DNA of 64,000 bases, from assembly GCF_041435355.1 (NCBI RefSeq), contig NZ_CP108442.1, positions 4,462,501 to 4,526,500 on the forward strand. The letters are read 5' to 3'. Positions 24,259 through 31,631 of the stretch are shown one piece after another. Made by a program: the position numbers and the translations under genes. The notes below the pieces were generated by a model. That model saw only the letters and a list, made by a program, of their open reading frames with translations, was not told where the DNA came from and searched no databases. Numbering within the stretch: the stretch's first letter is position 1; each line of letters opens with the position of its first letter. Source of the DNA: Streptomyces sp. NBC_01276 (lineage in GTDB: Bacteria; Actinomycetota; Actinomycetes; Streptomycetales; Streptomycetaceae).

Positions 24259-25842
24259 ATGAGCACCGAGACGTCCAAGACATCGCCCGAAAGAACGAAC
24301 GGGCCCGTACGAGAAGAGCGGAACACCGCCCCGGCAGAAGCAACAGGCTCACCCGCCGACCCGCGCCGCTGGCTGGCGCTCGCCATCGTGATGACCGCGG
24401 CCTTCATGGACCTGGTCGACGTCACGATCGTCAACATCGCGATACCGAGCATGCGCCAGGACTTCGGCGCCTCCACCAGCGCGATCCAGTGGATCACCGC
24501 CGGGTACGCCCTCGCCTTCGCGGCGGGCCTGATCACGGGCGGCCGTCTCGGCGACATCTACGGGCGCAAGCGCCTCTTCCTCCTCGGGGTCGCCGGCTTC
24601 ACGGCCGCCTCGCTGCTCTGCGGCATCGCCGCCGACCCCTCCATGCTCGTCGCCTCCCGCATCCTCCAGGGAGCGATGGCGGCCATGATGGTCCCGCAGG
24701 TCCTGGCGATCATCCACGTCACCTTCCCGCCGCACGAGCGGGGCAAGGCCTTCGGCATGTTCGGCGCGATCATCGGCCTCGGTGCCGTCTCGGGCCCGAT
24801 GCTCGGCGCACTGCTCACCGAGTGGAACATCTTCGGCCTCGAATGGCGCCCGATCTTCCTGATCAACCTGCCCGTCGGCATCGCCGCCATCCTCATGGGC
24901 CGCAGGTTCATCACCGAGTCCAAGGCCCCCAAGGCCCTGCGCCTCGACCTGGTCGGCGTCGTGCTCGCCACCCTCGCGCTGGTCATGCTGATCTTCCCGC
25001 TCACCCACGGCCGGGAGAACGACTGGCCGCTGTGGGGCTTCGTCTGCATGGGCCTGGCGCCCGTCGTCTTCGCCGCCTTCGTCCTCTACGAGAAGTACAA
25101 GATCCGCAAGGACGGCTCCCCGCTCGTCGAGCTGTCCCTCTTCAAGGTCAAGAGCTTCGCCGGCGGTATCGCCGTCCAGCTGACCTTCGGCATCGCGACC
25201 GGCATCTTCTTCCTCGTCTGGACGCTCTACATGCAGATGGGCCTCGGCTGGAGCGCCCTGCGCGCGGGCACCACCGGCATCCCCTTCTCGATCGCCGTCT
25301 CGGTGGCCGCGGGCATCTCCGTCCAGAAGCTCGTCCCGCGCTTCGGCCGTAGGGTGCTCCAGGCGGGCGCGCTGCTCATGGCCGCCGGTCTGCTCCTCTA
25401 CATCTGGGAGTCCGACCACTACGGCATGGGCATCGCGTCCTGGCAGATGGCGGCCCCGCTGATCGTCATGGGCCTGGGCATGGGCCTGATCGTGGCGCCG
25501 CTGACCGACACCGTGCTCTCCCAGGTGCCGCGCGAGCACGCCGGATCGGCCTCCGGCCTGATCAACACCACCGGCCAGATGGGCAACGCCCTGGGCCTCG
25601 GCCTGACCTCCGTCGTCTTCTTCGGTGTGCTCGACGACGACATGATCTACGGTCCGCCCTACGTCGAGGCCTTCCGCAGCGCCCTGTGGTGGGTCGTGGC
25701 GGTCCTCGTCCTGATCTTCGCGGTGATGTTCCTGCTGCCGCGCAAGCAGGTCTCGATGGCCGACCAGCAGCGCGAGTACGAGAGCGGGGGCGGCGGCGAG
25801 GACGCGGTCGCCCCGGCCCCGGCCCCGGCCCCGGCCGCCTAG
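24259..25842 (+). CDS. MFS drug exporter, DHA2 (EmrB/QacA) family
   Basis: A 527-residue exporter with about 14 membrane helices. The DHA2 D1 motif is 'VDVTIVNIAIPSMRQDF', the loop motif A is 'GGRLGDIYGRKRLFL', and helix 5 has 'GAIIGLGAVSGPMLGALL'. The N-terminus is a 30-residue charged lead and the C-terminus a short Pro-Ala tail. There is no ribosome site before ATG 24259; with TAGGTT ending eight bases upstream the mRNA is probably leaderless. It is divergent from a WYL regulator that probably controls it. The exported compound is unknown. Confidence 0.88.
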   Translation: MSTETSKTSPERTNGPVREERNTAPAEATGSPADPRRWLALAIVMTAAFMDLVDVTIVNIAIPSMRQDFGASTSAIQWITAGYALAFAAGLITGGRLGDIYGRKRLFLLGVAGFTAASLLCGIAADPSMLVASRILQGAMAAMMVPQVLAIIHVTFPPHERGKAFGMFGAIIGLGAVSGPMLGALLTEWNIFGLEWRPIFLINLPVGIAAILMGRRFITESKAPKALRLDLVGVVLATLALVMLIFPLTHGRENDWPLWGFVCMGLAPVVFAAFVLYEKYKIRKDGSPLVELSLFKVKSFAGGIAVQLTFGIATGIFFLVWTLYMQMGLGWSALRAGTTGIPFSIAVSVAAGISVQKLVPRFGRRVLQAGALLMAAGLLLYIWESDHYGMGIASWQMAAPLIVMGLGMGLIVAPLTDTVLSQVPREHAGSASGLINTTGQMGNALGLGLTSVVFFGVLDDDMIYGPPYVEAFRSALWWVVAVLVLIFAVMFLLPRKQVSMADQQREYESGGGGEDAVAPAPAPAPAA

Positions 25843-25858
25843 GCCCCGGCCCGCGCAC

Positions 25859-25890
25859 GGACATGCCCGCCCTTGTGAGCGGGCATGTCC
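25859..25890 (+). terminator. hairpin terminator after exporter
   Basis: 12-bp perfect stem GGACATGCCCGC / GCGGGCATGTCC with an 8-base loop, followed by GTTTAGATTGGTTTT: a near-classical intrinsic terminator 16 bp past the stop. Confidence 0.8.
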
Positions 25891-25973
25891 GTTTAGATTG
25901 GTTTTATCCCCCATGTGTGGGTACCGTCGGAGGCAAGGTCACACAACCGGGCATCGAACGGATGTAAACCCAC

Positions 25974-26741
25974 ATGTACGCACCCGAGCGCCAACAGGAG
26001 ATCCTGCGCCTCGCACGCGAAGCCGGACGGGTCGACGTGCTCTCCCTCGCCGAGCGGTTCCAGGTCACCTCCGAGACCGTCCGCCGCGACCTCACCGCCC
26101 TCGACCGCGCCGGACTGCTGCGCCGTGTCCACGGCGGGGCCATCCCGGCCGGCCGGCTCGGCTTCGAGCCCGACCTCACCTCCCGCGAGACCGCCGCCCC
26201 CGACGAGAAGGACCGCATCGCGGCCGCCGCCCTCGCCCGGCTCCCCCTCGGCGGCAGTGTCATCCTCGACGCCGGCAGCACCGTCGCCCGCGTGGCGGCC
26301 TCAATGGCCCGCATGGAGACGCTCGCGCTCACCGTGGTCACCCACGCCCTGCCCGTCGCCGCCGGACTCGCCGACCACGCCGGCGTCGACCTCCTCCTCG
26401 TCGGGGGCCGCGTCCGCCACCGCACCCTCGCGGCCGTCGACGCCTGGGCCCTGCGCGCCTACTCCGAGATCCGCGCCGACGTCCTCTTCCTCGCGACCAA
26501 CGGCTTCACCGCCGAGGTCGGCCTGACCACCCCCGACCCCGCCGAGGCCGCCGTCAAGCGGGCCGCGATCGCCGCCGCCCGCCAGGTGGTGCTCCTCGCC
26601 GACTCGGCCAAGGCCGGCCAGGAGCGCTTCTCCCGCTTCGGCTCCTTCGCGGACGTGGACGTCCTCATCACCGATACCGGGCTCGACCCGGTCCACCAGG
26701 CCCCGATCGAGGCCACCGGTACGGAAGTCGTGCTCGTATGA
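25974..26741 (+). CDS. DeoR-family regulator of fructose utilisation
   Basis: A 255-residue DeoR/GlpR-type repressor. The helix-turn-helix is at residues 5-55 ('RQQEILRLAREAGRVDVLSL', 'FQVTSETVRRDLTALDRAGL', 'RRVHGGA'). The C-terminal sugar-phosphate isomerase-like sensor contains 'VILDAGSTVARVA', 'DLLLVGGRVRHRTLAAVDAW' and 'LADSAKAGQERFSRFG'. Its stop overlaps the 1-phosphofructokinase start (ATGA), so fructose 1-phosphate is the likely effector. ATG 25974 has a poor ribosome site. The promoter gap (25891-25973) holds CATGTGTGGG and CCCACATG facing each other, possibly its operator. Confidence 0.85.
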   Translation: MYAPERQQEILRLAREAGRVDVLSLAERFQVTSETVRRDLTALDRAGLLRRVHGGAIPAGRLGFEPDLTSRETAAPDEKDRIAAAALARLPLGGSVILDAGSTVARVAASMARMETLALTVVTHALPVAAGLADHAGVDLLLVGGRVRHRTLAAVDAWALRAYSEIRADVLFLATNGFTAEVGLTTPDPAEAAVKRAAIAAARQVVLLADSAKAGQERFSRFGSFADVDVLITDTGLDPVHQAPIEATGTEVVLV

Positions 26742-27679
26742 TCCTCACCGTCACCCCCAACCCCTCCCTCGACCGGACCTACGAAGTCCCCGCGCTGGTC
26801 CGGGGCGAGGTGCACCGCGCCGCCGCGGACCGGGTCGACCCCGGCGGCAAGGGGGTCAACGTCGCGCGGGCCGTCGCCGCGGCCGGCGTGCACGCCACCG
26901 CCGTCCTCCCGCTCGGCGGCGCCACCGGAGCCCTGCTCGCCGAACTCCTCGGTGCCCAGGGCGTGGACGTCACCGCCGTCGCCATCGCCGGAAGGACCCG
27001 GTCGAACATCGCGGTCGCCGAACCCGACGGCACCCTCACGAAGATCAACTGCGAGGGTCCGGAGCTCACCGCGGCCGAATCCGCCCTCCTCCTCGACACC
27101 GTGCGCACCTGCTCGGCCGACGCCGCCTGGATCGCCTGCTGCGGCAGCCTCCCGCGCGGCCTGGAGCCGCAGTGGTACGCCGAGATCGTCACCCGCGCCC
27201 ACCAGGCGGGCGCCCGCATCGCCGTCGACACCTCCGGGGCCGCCCTGCTGGCCTCCCTGAAGGCCCGCCCCGACGTCGTCAAGCCCAACGCGGCGGAGCT
27301 CGCCGAAGCGGTGGGCCGTCCCCTGGCCACCCTGGGGGACGCGGTCAAGGCCGCCGAGGAACTGATCGGCCTCGGCGCGGGCGCCGTCCTGGCCTCCCTC
27401 GGCGAGCGCGGCCAGCTCCTGGTCTCCCGGGACGGGGCCTTCCACGGCACCGCCCCCGTCACGGCGGTCCGCAGCGACGTCGGCGCCGGCGACGCCTCCC
27501 TGGCCGGCTTCCTGATCGCGGGAGGCGCCGGCCCCGCCGCCCTCGCCTGCGCCCTGGCCCACGGTGCGGCCGCCGTACAGCTCCCGGGCAGCGCCATGCC
27601 GACGCCCGCGGACCTGCGCCCGGACGCGGTCCGCGTCACCGCCGACCCGCCCCTGGACCTCCCCCTGACCGAAGCCTGA
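26738..27679 (+). CDS. fruK: 1-phosphofructokinase
   Basis: A 313-residue PfkB-family kinase converting fructose 1-phosphate to fructose 1,6-bisphosphate. The N-terminal 'ILTVTPNPSLDRTYEV' is the 1-PFK/LacC start, 'DPGGKGVNVARAVAAAG' is PfkB signature 1, and 'RSDVGAGDASLAGFLIAGG' is signature 2 with the catalytic Asp (GAGD). It is translationally coupled to the upstream DeoR regulator. In S. coelicolor the order is regulator, fruK, then the PTS permease fruA; here no fruA follows. The next gene is an unrelated one on the other strand 66 bp later. Confidence 0.92.
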   Translation: MILTVTPNPSLDRTYEVPALVRGEVHRAAADRVDPGGKGVNVARAVAAAGVHATAVLPLGGATGALLAELLGAQGVDVTAVAIAGRTRSNIAVAEPDGTLTKINCEGPELTAAESALLLDTVRTCSADAAWIACCGSLPRGLEPQWYAEIVTRAHQAGARIAVDTSGAALLASLKARPDVVKPNAAELAEAVGRPLATLGDAVKAAEELIGLGAGAVLASLGERGQLLVSRDGAFHGTAPVTAVRSDVGAGDASLAGFLIAGGAGPAALACALAHGAAAVQLPGSAMPTPADLRPDAVRVTADPPLDLPLTEA

Positions 27680-27745
27680 CCTCCCCCTGACCGGAGCCCG
27701 GCCGGAGGCGGAAGTCGGGCCGGAGGCGGGGGGTCCGGTCCGGGG

Positions 27746-28519
27746 CTAGCGGACCCGGGTCCGCAGCTTCATCGCCCCGCGCGCGGCGGCCTCGCTCTCG
27801 TAGACCTCGCACATGTGGCGGCCGTCCGGCGTGGCCGTGTGCTCGACCTCCCACAGGCTGAGCTCCGTCCCGTCGAGCAGCACGAAGGAGTGCTCGTACA
27901 GGCTGAAACCGGCGTCCCGGCCGTCGGTCAGGCACTGACGGCCGCCGAACGCCTGGGTGATCTGGTGCGCGTAGGCCGAGCGCAGCAGCGCGGCCACCCG
28001 CTCCCCGGGGCGGTCGGCGTTCTCCGCCCGGCGCAGCACCCGGCGGGCGTGGTCGGCGGACTGCTCCACCGTGTACTCGCGGTGCCGCTCCCGCGGAGCC
28101 GAAGCGGCGAACAGGGCGCCGAGGAGCGCCAGATCGCCGTCGACCCCGTCCTCGTCCCCGCGGTCCCCGAGCGGTGACAGCACGGCGTCCGACGGGGTCT
28201 CACCGAAGATCCGGGCCACGGCGAGCCGGAGTCCGTCCTTGCCCGCGTACACCTCGCACCGGGTGCCGCGGTCGCCCTTCAGCCGGTAGGCCAGCTCCCA
28301 GAGGGAGACGGCGGCGCCGTCGGGCAGCAGGTAGGTGTGCCGGCGGGTCTCCCGCCACAGCCCCGCCGACGGGCTGTGGTGCGTGGTGTACAGCGAAGAG
28401 CTGTGGGCGAGTGCCGTCCCCAGGCGCTCGACCAGCGCGTCCGGTAGGTCGAAGGAGTTGAGGGCGCGGCCCAGGAGTCGCTCGAGGTGCGCCTCGGTTG
28501 TCTCGTACGGATCGCTCAA
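27746..28519 (-). CDS. uncharacterised actinobacterial protein (DUF6227-like)
   Basis: A 257-residue soluble protein with an internal two-fold pattern: 'AHSSSLYTTHHSPSAGLWRE' plus 'HTYLLPDGAAVSLWELAY' plus 'RCEVYAGKDGLRLA' in the first half parallels 'EHSFVLLDGTELSLWEVEH' plus 'MCEVYESEAAARGA' in the second. This suggests duplicated domains. It resembles the Streptomyces family DUF6227; function unknown. The start is TTG 28519 with GGAGACCC upstream; no ATG/GTG fits as well. It converges on fruK and is divergent from the VKOR gene. Confidence 0.7.
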   Translation of the reverse strand: MSDPYETTEAHLERLLGRALNSFDLPDALVERLGTALAHSSSLYTTHHSPSAGLWRETRRHTYLLPDGAAVSLWELAYRLKGDRGTRCEVYAGKDGLRLAVARIFGETPSDAVLSPLGDRGDEDGVDGDLALLGALFAASAPRERHREYTVEQSADHARRVLRRAENADRPGERVAALLRSAYAHQITQAFGGRQCLTDGRDAGFSLYEHSFVLLDGTELSLWEVEHTATPDGRHMCEVYESEAAARGAMKLRTRVR

Positions 28520-28711
28520 GGTGGGTCTCCAGGCCGTCGCAGCTTGTCACTTCGCGGAAGCACAACGTAGCCCCTGGCTCTGACATCACGTCCGGGGTTC
28601 GGTAAAACGTCCGGGAAGTATCAGGGGTTCCCGCCACACCTTCAGGTCAACTTGCGCACGTCTGGGCAGGGTTGGCACCGTTATGTGGCGATCGGGGGGA
28701 ATATGGGCGGC

Positions 28712-29353
28712 ATGGCAACGAATACAGTGAGCGTCCCGCGCCAGCAGCGCCGCTCCGGCAACCGCCCCGAGAGCGAACCGGCCCCGCCGTCAAAGGCGTT
28801 GGCCTGGCTGCTGGCGATCACCGGGGCCGCCGGACTGCTGGCCTCCTGGGTGATCACCCTCGACAAGTTCCTCCTGCTGGAGGACCCGGACTTCAAGCCC
28901 GCGTGCAGCCTCAACCCGGTGGTCTCCTGCGGCAGCGTGATGAAGAGCGAGCAGGCCGCCGCGTTCGGCTTCCCCAACCCGATGCTCGGGCTGGCCGGCT
29001 ACGCCGTCGTGGTCTGCGTGGCCGCGGGCCTGCTGGCCGGGGCCCGCTACCGGGGCTGGTTCTGGCTGGGACTGAACGCCGGCGCCCTCTTCGGCACCGG
29101 CTTCTGTGCCTGGCTGATGGTGCAGTCGCTCTACGGGATCAACGCCCTGTGCCTGTGGTGCTGCCTGGCCTGGACGGCGACGCTGCTGATGTTCTGGGCG
29201 GTCACGGCGTACAACGTCCGTGCCGGGATCCTGCCCGCCCCGGGCCCGCTGCGGACCTTCTTCGCCGACTTCGGCTGGGCGCCGCCCGCGCTGCACCTGG
29301 GCGTGATCGGCATGCTGATCCTCACCCGGTGGTGGGACTTCTGGACCGGCTGA
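28712..29353 (+). CDS. vitamin K epoxide reductase (VKOR) family oxidoreductase
   Basis: A 213-residue membrane enzyme with four or five helices. It re-oxidises a DsbA-like partner using quinone and so drives disulfide formation outside the membrane. The loop cysteines lie in 'FKPACSLNPVVSCGSVM' and the active CxxC in 'INALCLWCCLAW'. The family stretch 'FGFPNPMLGLAGYAVVV' is also present. ATG 28712 is chosen; ATG 28703, close behind a G-run, is an alternative that adds three residues. The next genes downstream encode rodlins and chaplins, exported proteins with conserved Cys pairs, which are plausible end clients. A shared terminator follows. Confidence 0.88.
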   Translation: MATNTVSVPRQQRRSGNRPESEPAPPSKALAWLLAITGAAGLLASWVITLDKFLLLEDPDFKPACSLNPVVSCGSVMKSEQAAAFGFPNPMLGLAGYAVVVCVAAGLLAGARYRGWFWLGLNAGALFGTGFCAWLMVQSLYGINALCLWCCLAWTATLLMFWAVTAYNVRAGILPAPGPLRTFFADFGWAPPALHLGVIGMLILTRWWDFWTG

Positions 29354-29375
29354 CCCGGGCGGCGGCGCACGTGCG

Positions 29376-29408
29376 GGGGCCCCGGCGGCCGGACGCCGCC
29401 GGGGCCCC
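29376..29408. terminator. bidirectional hairpin terminator
   Basis: 14-bp perfect stem GGGGCCCCGGCGGC / GCCGCCGGGGCCCC with a 5-base loop between the converging VKOR and rodlin genes. Confidence 0.75.
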
Positions 29409-29460
29409 GTCACTTCGCTCCACGGGCGCCGTGGCCCTGACGCGGAAGGGGGAGCAGAGA

Positions 29461-29871
29461 TCAGCTGTTGGCGGAGAGGTTGCCGGAGAGGACCGGGATG
29501 TTGTCCAGGATGTGCGAGAGCGGCTCGTCGCCCTTGGCCTGGGTGGAGTTCTCGGTGCACTGCTGGTTCTGCGGGTTGGACAGGACGTTGATGTCCTGGA
29601 CGCCGATGTTGAGCGCGGCGATCAGCGACTGGGCGTTGACCTTGGCGGGCAGGCCGATGCAGGGCTTGTTCAGGGTGCCCTGGACCAGGCCGAGCTGCGG
29701 GCTCAGGTTCCCCTCGGTCTTCTGGTTGCCGTAGATCTGGGAGGCGCCGTTGCCGTTGACGGTGTTGACCCCGTTGTCGTTCCCGATGGCCATGGCCGGG
29801 GTCGCGATGGCGGCGCCCGCCCCGACGGCGACGGCGGAGACCGCGGCGGCGGTCATGATCTTCTTGAACAT
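29461..29871 (-). CDS. rodlin
   Basis: A 136-residue rodlin, the secreted protein that organises chaplin fibrils into paired rodlets on aerial hyphae and spores. A signal peptide covers residues 1-28 ('FKKIMTAAAVSAVAVGAGAA'). The mature start 'IGNDNGVNTVNGNGASQ' and the C-terminal 'QNQQCTENSTQAKGDEPLSH' are the rodlin signature. Two Cys occur, in 'NKPCIGLP' and 'QQCTEN'. ATG 29871 follows AGAAGGA. A paralogue lies 4 kb away in the same orientation. A BldN-like promoter sits 47 bp upstream. This copy is the more diverged ('NVLSNPQ', 'EGNLSPQLGLVQG') compared with S. coelicolor RdlA/RdlB. Confidence 0.93.
   Translation of the reverse strand: MFKKIMTAAAVSAVAVGAGAAIATPAMAIGNDNGVNTVNGNGASQIYGNQKTEGNLSPQLGLVQGTLNKPCIGLPAKVNAQSLIAALNIGVQDINVLSNPQNQQCTENSTQAKGDEPLSHILDNIPVLSGNLSANS
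29480..29586. repeat. 107-bp direct repeat (rodlin 3' end), copy 1
   Basis: Matches 33519-33625 with only three differences over 107 bp, in the same orientation and 4,039 bp apart. It covers the conserved C-terminal coding part of both rodlins. Confidence 0.9.
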
Positions 29872-29917
29872 CACAGGTCCTTCTTTCGCACGAGTGCCCA
29901 CGGGTGGAGCGCCCTGG

Positions 29918-29946
29918 TCAACTGGCCCGTCGGTGGGTTGGTTCCG
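29918..29946 (-). promoter_or_regulatory. BldN-like promoter of rodlin
   Basis: On the minus strand CGGAAC, 17 bases, AGTTGA: close to the sigma-BldN pattern CGTAAC-N16/17-CGTTGA. It lies 47 bp before the start codon, almost the same distance as the matching site before the second rodlin gene. Confidence 0.55.
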
Positions 29947-30151
29947 CCCCTTCACTCAATCGGCCCGTTCGCGCGGAGCTTTTCCCCGGCCCGGGTGAAG
30001 CCGTTCCGGACGCCTGCGCGAAGCCCGTACGCAGCCCCTGTGACCTGCCGCGGGCCCGCGTTCCTGTTGCGCTCCGTACGAGGTGTTCGCACGGTGGGTG
30101 AAGAAGCGGATCAATCTGTTCCGCTTGTGTGCGACCACAGAAGGAAACTCC

Positions 30152-30622
30152 ATGCACCGCACCAAGCCGTCCCGCGCCCGCGTCCTCGTCCCGTCGGCCC
30201 TCGCGGTCGTCATACTGTCCGGCGCGGCCGCCCCCGCGGGCGCCGCGGACGGTTCCGGTGCCGCCGTCACGGAACGGGTGGCCTCCGTGCAGCGGCAGGT
30301 GGAGAGGATCGAGGAGAGGGTCGCGGCCGGCCCGATCGACGACCTCCTCGCCGGCCTCACCAAGACGCTGGAGGACCTCCTCAAGTCCCTTACGGGCCTG
30401 CTGCCCGCCGGGGTGAACCTGCCGCCGATCCAGCTGCCGAAACTGCCCGCCCTGCCGGACATCCCGGGTCTGCCGGATCTCAAGCTGCCGGCGATCGAGC
30501 TCCCCAAGCTCCCGGTCACGGTTCCGGCCCTGCCGGCGACTCCGGCCGTCCCCCCGGTGGACACCCTGGTTCCCGCGATCCCGTCGATCCCGGCGATTCC
30601 CGACATTCCCCTCCGCAACTAG
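30152..30622 (+). CDS. secreted Leu/Pro-rich repeat protein
   Basis: A 156-residue exported protein of unknown function. The signal peptide ends near residue 34 ('LVPSALAVVILSGAAAPAGA'), followed by a short helix-forming segment ('VTERVASVQRQVERIEERVA'). The second half is a run of short proline-punctuated repeats ('LPKLPALPDIPGLPDL', 'LPAIELPKLPVTVPALP'). It has no Cys, no sortase signal and no lipobox. ATG 30152 follows AGAAGGA. Its place inside the rodlin/chaplin cluster suggests a structural role in the aerial sheath or cell wall, but that is inference only. Confidence 0.75.
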   Translation: MHRTKPSRARVLVPSALAVVILSGAAAPAGAADGSGAAVTERVASVQRQVERIEERVAAGPIDDLLAGLTKTLEDLLKSLTGLLPAGVNLPPIQLPKLPALPDIPGLPDLKLPAIELPKLPVTVPALPATPAVPPVDTLVPAIPSIPAIPDIPLRN

Positions 30623-30778
30623 CGTGCGCAGGCGGCGGGTTCCGGGTCCGATGGTTACGACTATTGGGCTGAACAGGTCAGATCGGGCCCGGAACCGTGT
30701 CGTTTCGGGTGGTGGACCGTTTCGCTCGGTGTGAGCCCCGGGATCGGGGCAGGACATCGAAGAGAAGGTGCACTTCCC

Positions 30779-31021
30779 ATGAACTCTGCTGCCAAGAAGG
30801 CCGCCGTGGCCCTGGCCTCCGCCGGTCTCGCCGTTGCCGGTGCCGCGGGCGCCGCGTCCGCCGACTCCTCGGCCGAAGGCGCGGCCGTGGGTTCCCCCGG
30901 TGTTCTCTCGGGCAACCTGGCCCAGGTCCCGGTCCACATCCCGGTCAACGTCTGCGGCAACTCCGTGAACATCATCGGCCTGCTGAACCCCGCGTTCGGC
31001 AACGTCTGCGTCAACGACTGA
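30779..31021 (+). CDS. short chaplin
   Basis: An 80-residue chaplin, an amyloid-forming hydrophobic surface protein of aerial hyphae. The signal peptide is residues 1-28. The mature chaplin domain is 'GSPGVLSGNLAQVPVHIPVN', then 'VCGNSVNIIGLLNPAFGN' and 'VCVND', with the two Cys of the ChpF/G/H type. There is no sortase motif, so it is released and assembles at the air-water interface. ATG 30779 has AGAAGGTG upstream. It stands alone on the plus strand with a strong terminator downstream. Confidence 0.95.
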   Translation: MNSAAKKAAVALASAGLAVAGAAGAASADSSAEGAAVGSPGVLSGNLAQVPVHIPVNVCGNSVNIIGLLNPAFGNVCVND

Positions 31022-31044
31022 GTACCTCCCAGTCGGCACCACAC

Positions 31045-31085
31045 GACCGTGGGCGCCACCGGCCTCGCCGGTGGCGCCCACGGTC
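31045..31085. terminator. strong bidirectional terminator
   Basis: 18-bp perfect arms (31045-31062 and 31068-31085, GACCGTGGGCGCCACCGG and complement) with a 5-base loop between converging genes. Confidence 0.85.
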
Positions 31086-31100
31086 ATGTCCGGGGCCGGT

Positions 31101-31445
31101 TCACTGACCGCCGTTGAGCTTCACCCCGCCGAGCAGCGGGGAGGCCTGGGTGGCGCCGTTCGCCAGACCGAGGACCTCGCCGGGGGCGTTGTTGCGGATG
31201 GTGTTGACCTTCTGCACGGTGCCGACGGCCTTGTCGACCGTCTCACCCTGCTCGGCCAGACCGTTGCCCACCGTCTGGGGGAGCGACTCGCTGACGGGAC
31301 CCGCGGCGTTCAGCACCTCGGTCAGCCCGCCCGTCGCGCTCATGGGGGGCATGGAGGCCGGGGCGTCGGCGGCGAAGGCGGGGGTCGCGGCGCCGAGGGC
31401 GGCGACGGAGCCGACGACGACAGCGGCGACCTGGGAGAGCTTCAT
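31101..31445 (-). CDS. small secreted protein of the chaplin cluster
   Basis: A 114-residue exported protein with no recognised family. The signal peptide is 'MKLSQVAAVVVGSVAALGAA' followed by 'TPAFAADA'. The mature part (about 88 residues) is 'LTEVLNAAGPVSESLPQTVG', 'LAEQGETVDKAVGTVQKVN' and 'GLANGATQASPLLGGVKLN': amphipathic, without Cys. ATG 31445 follows GAGGATTT. Small secreted proteins of this style recur beside chaplin genes in Streptomyces; a cell-surface function is likely but unproven. Confidence 0.75.
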   Translation of the reverse strand: MKLSQVAAVVVGSVAALGAATPAFAADAPASMPPMSATGGLTEVLNAAGPVSESLPQTVGNGLAEQGETVDKAVGTVQKVNTIRNNAPGEVLGLANGATQASPLLGGVKLNGGQ

Positions 31446-31510
31446 TATCGAAATCCTCTTCTTTTCGTTGGCGGAGGCATAGGCGGCGCCCGTCGCGCCG
31501 CTTTCGTCCT

Positions 31511-31525
31511 GGGTAACGATTACCC
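31511..31525. promoter_or_regulatory. inverted repeat GGGTAA-CGA-TTACCC
   Basis: Perfect 6-3-6 inverted repeat 66 bp upstream of the small secreted protein start, between it and the long chaplin terminator. Operator candidate. Confidence 0.4.
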
Positions 31526-31560
31526 GCCGCCACGGAAACGCGGACCGGGCACACGGCAGC

Positions 31561-31592
31561 GGCCGGAGAATCCGTCAAGGGATTCTCCGGCC
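31561..31592 (-). terminator. hairpin terminator of long chaplin
   Basis: 13-bp perfect stem GGCCGGAGAATCC / GGATTCTCCGGCC with a 6-base loop, 40 bp beyond the long chaplin stop. Confidence 0.65.
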
Positions 31593-31631
31593 GATATTTC
31601 TTCCGATTCTTCTGATTACCGGTATTCCCGG

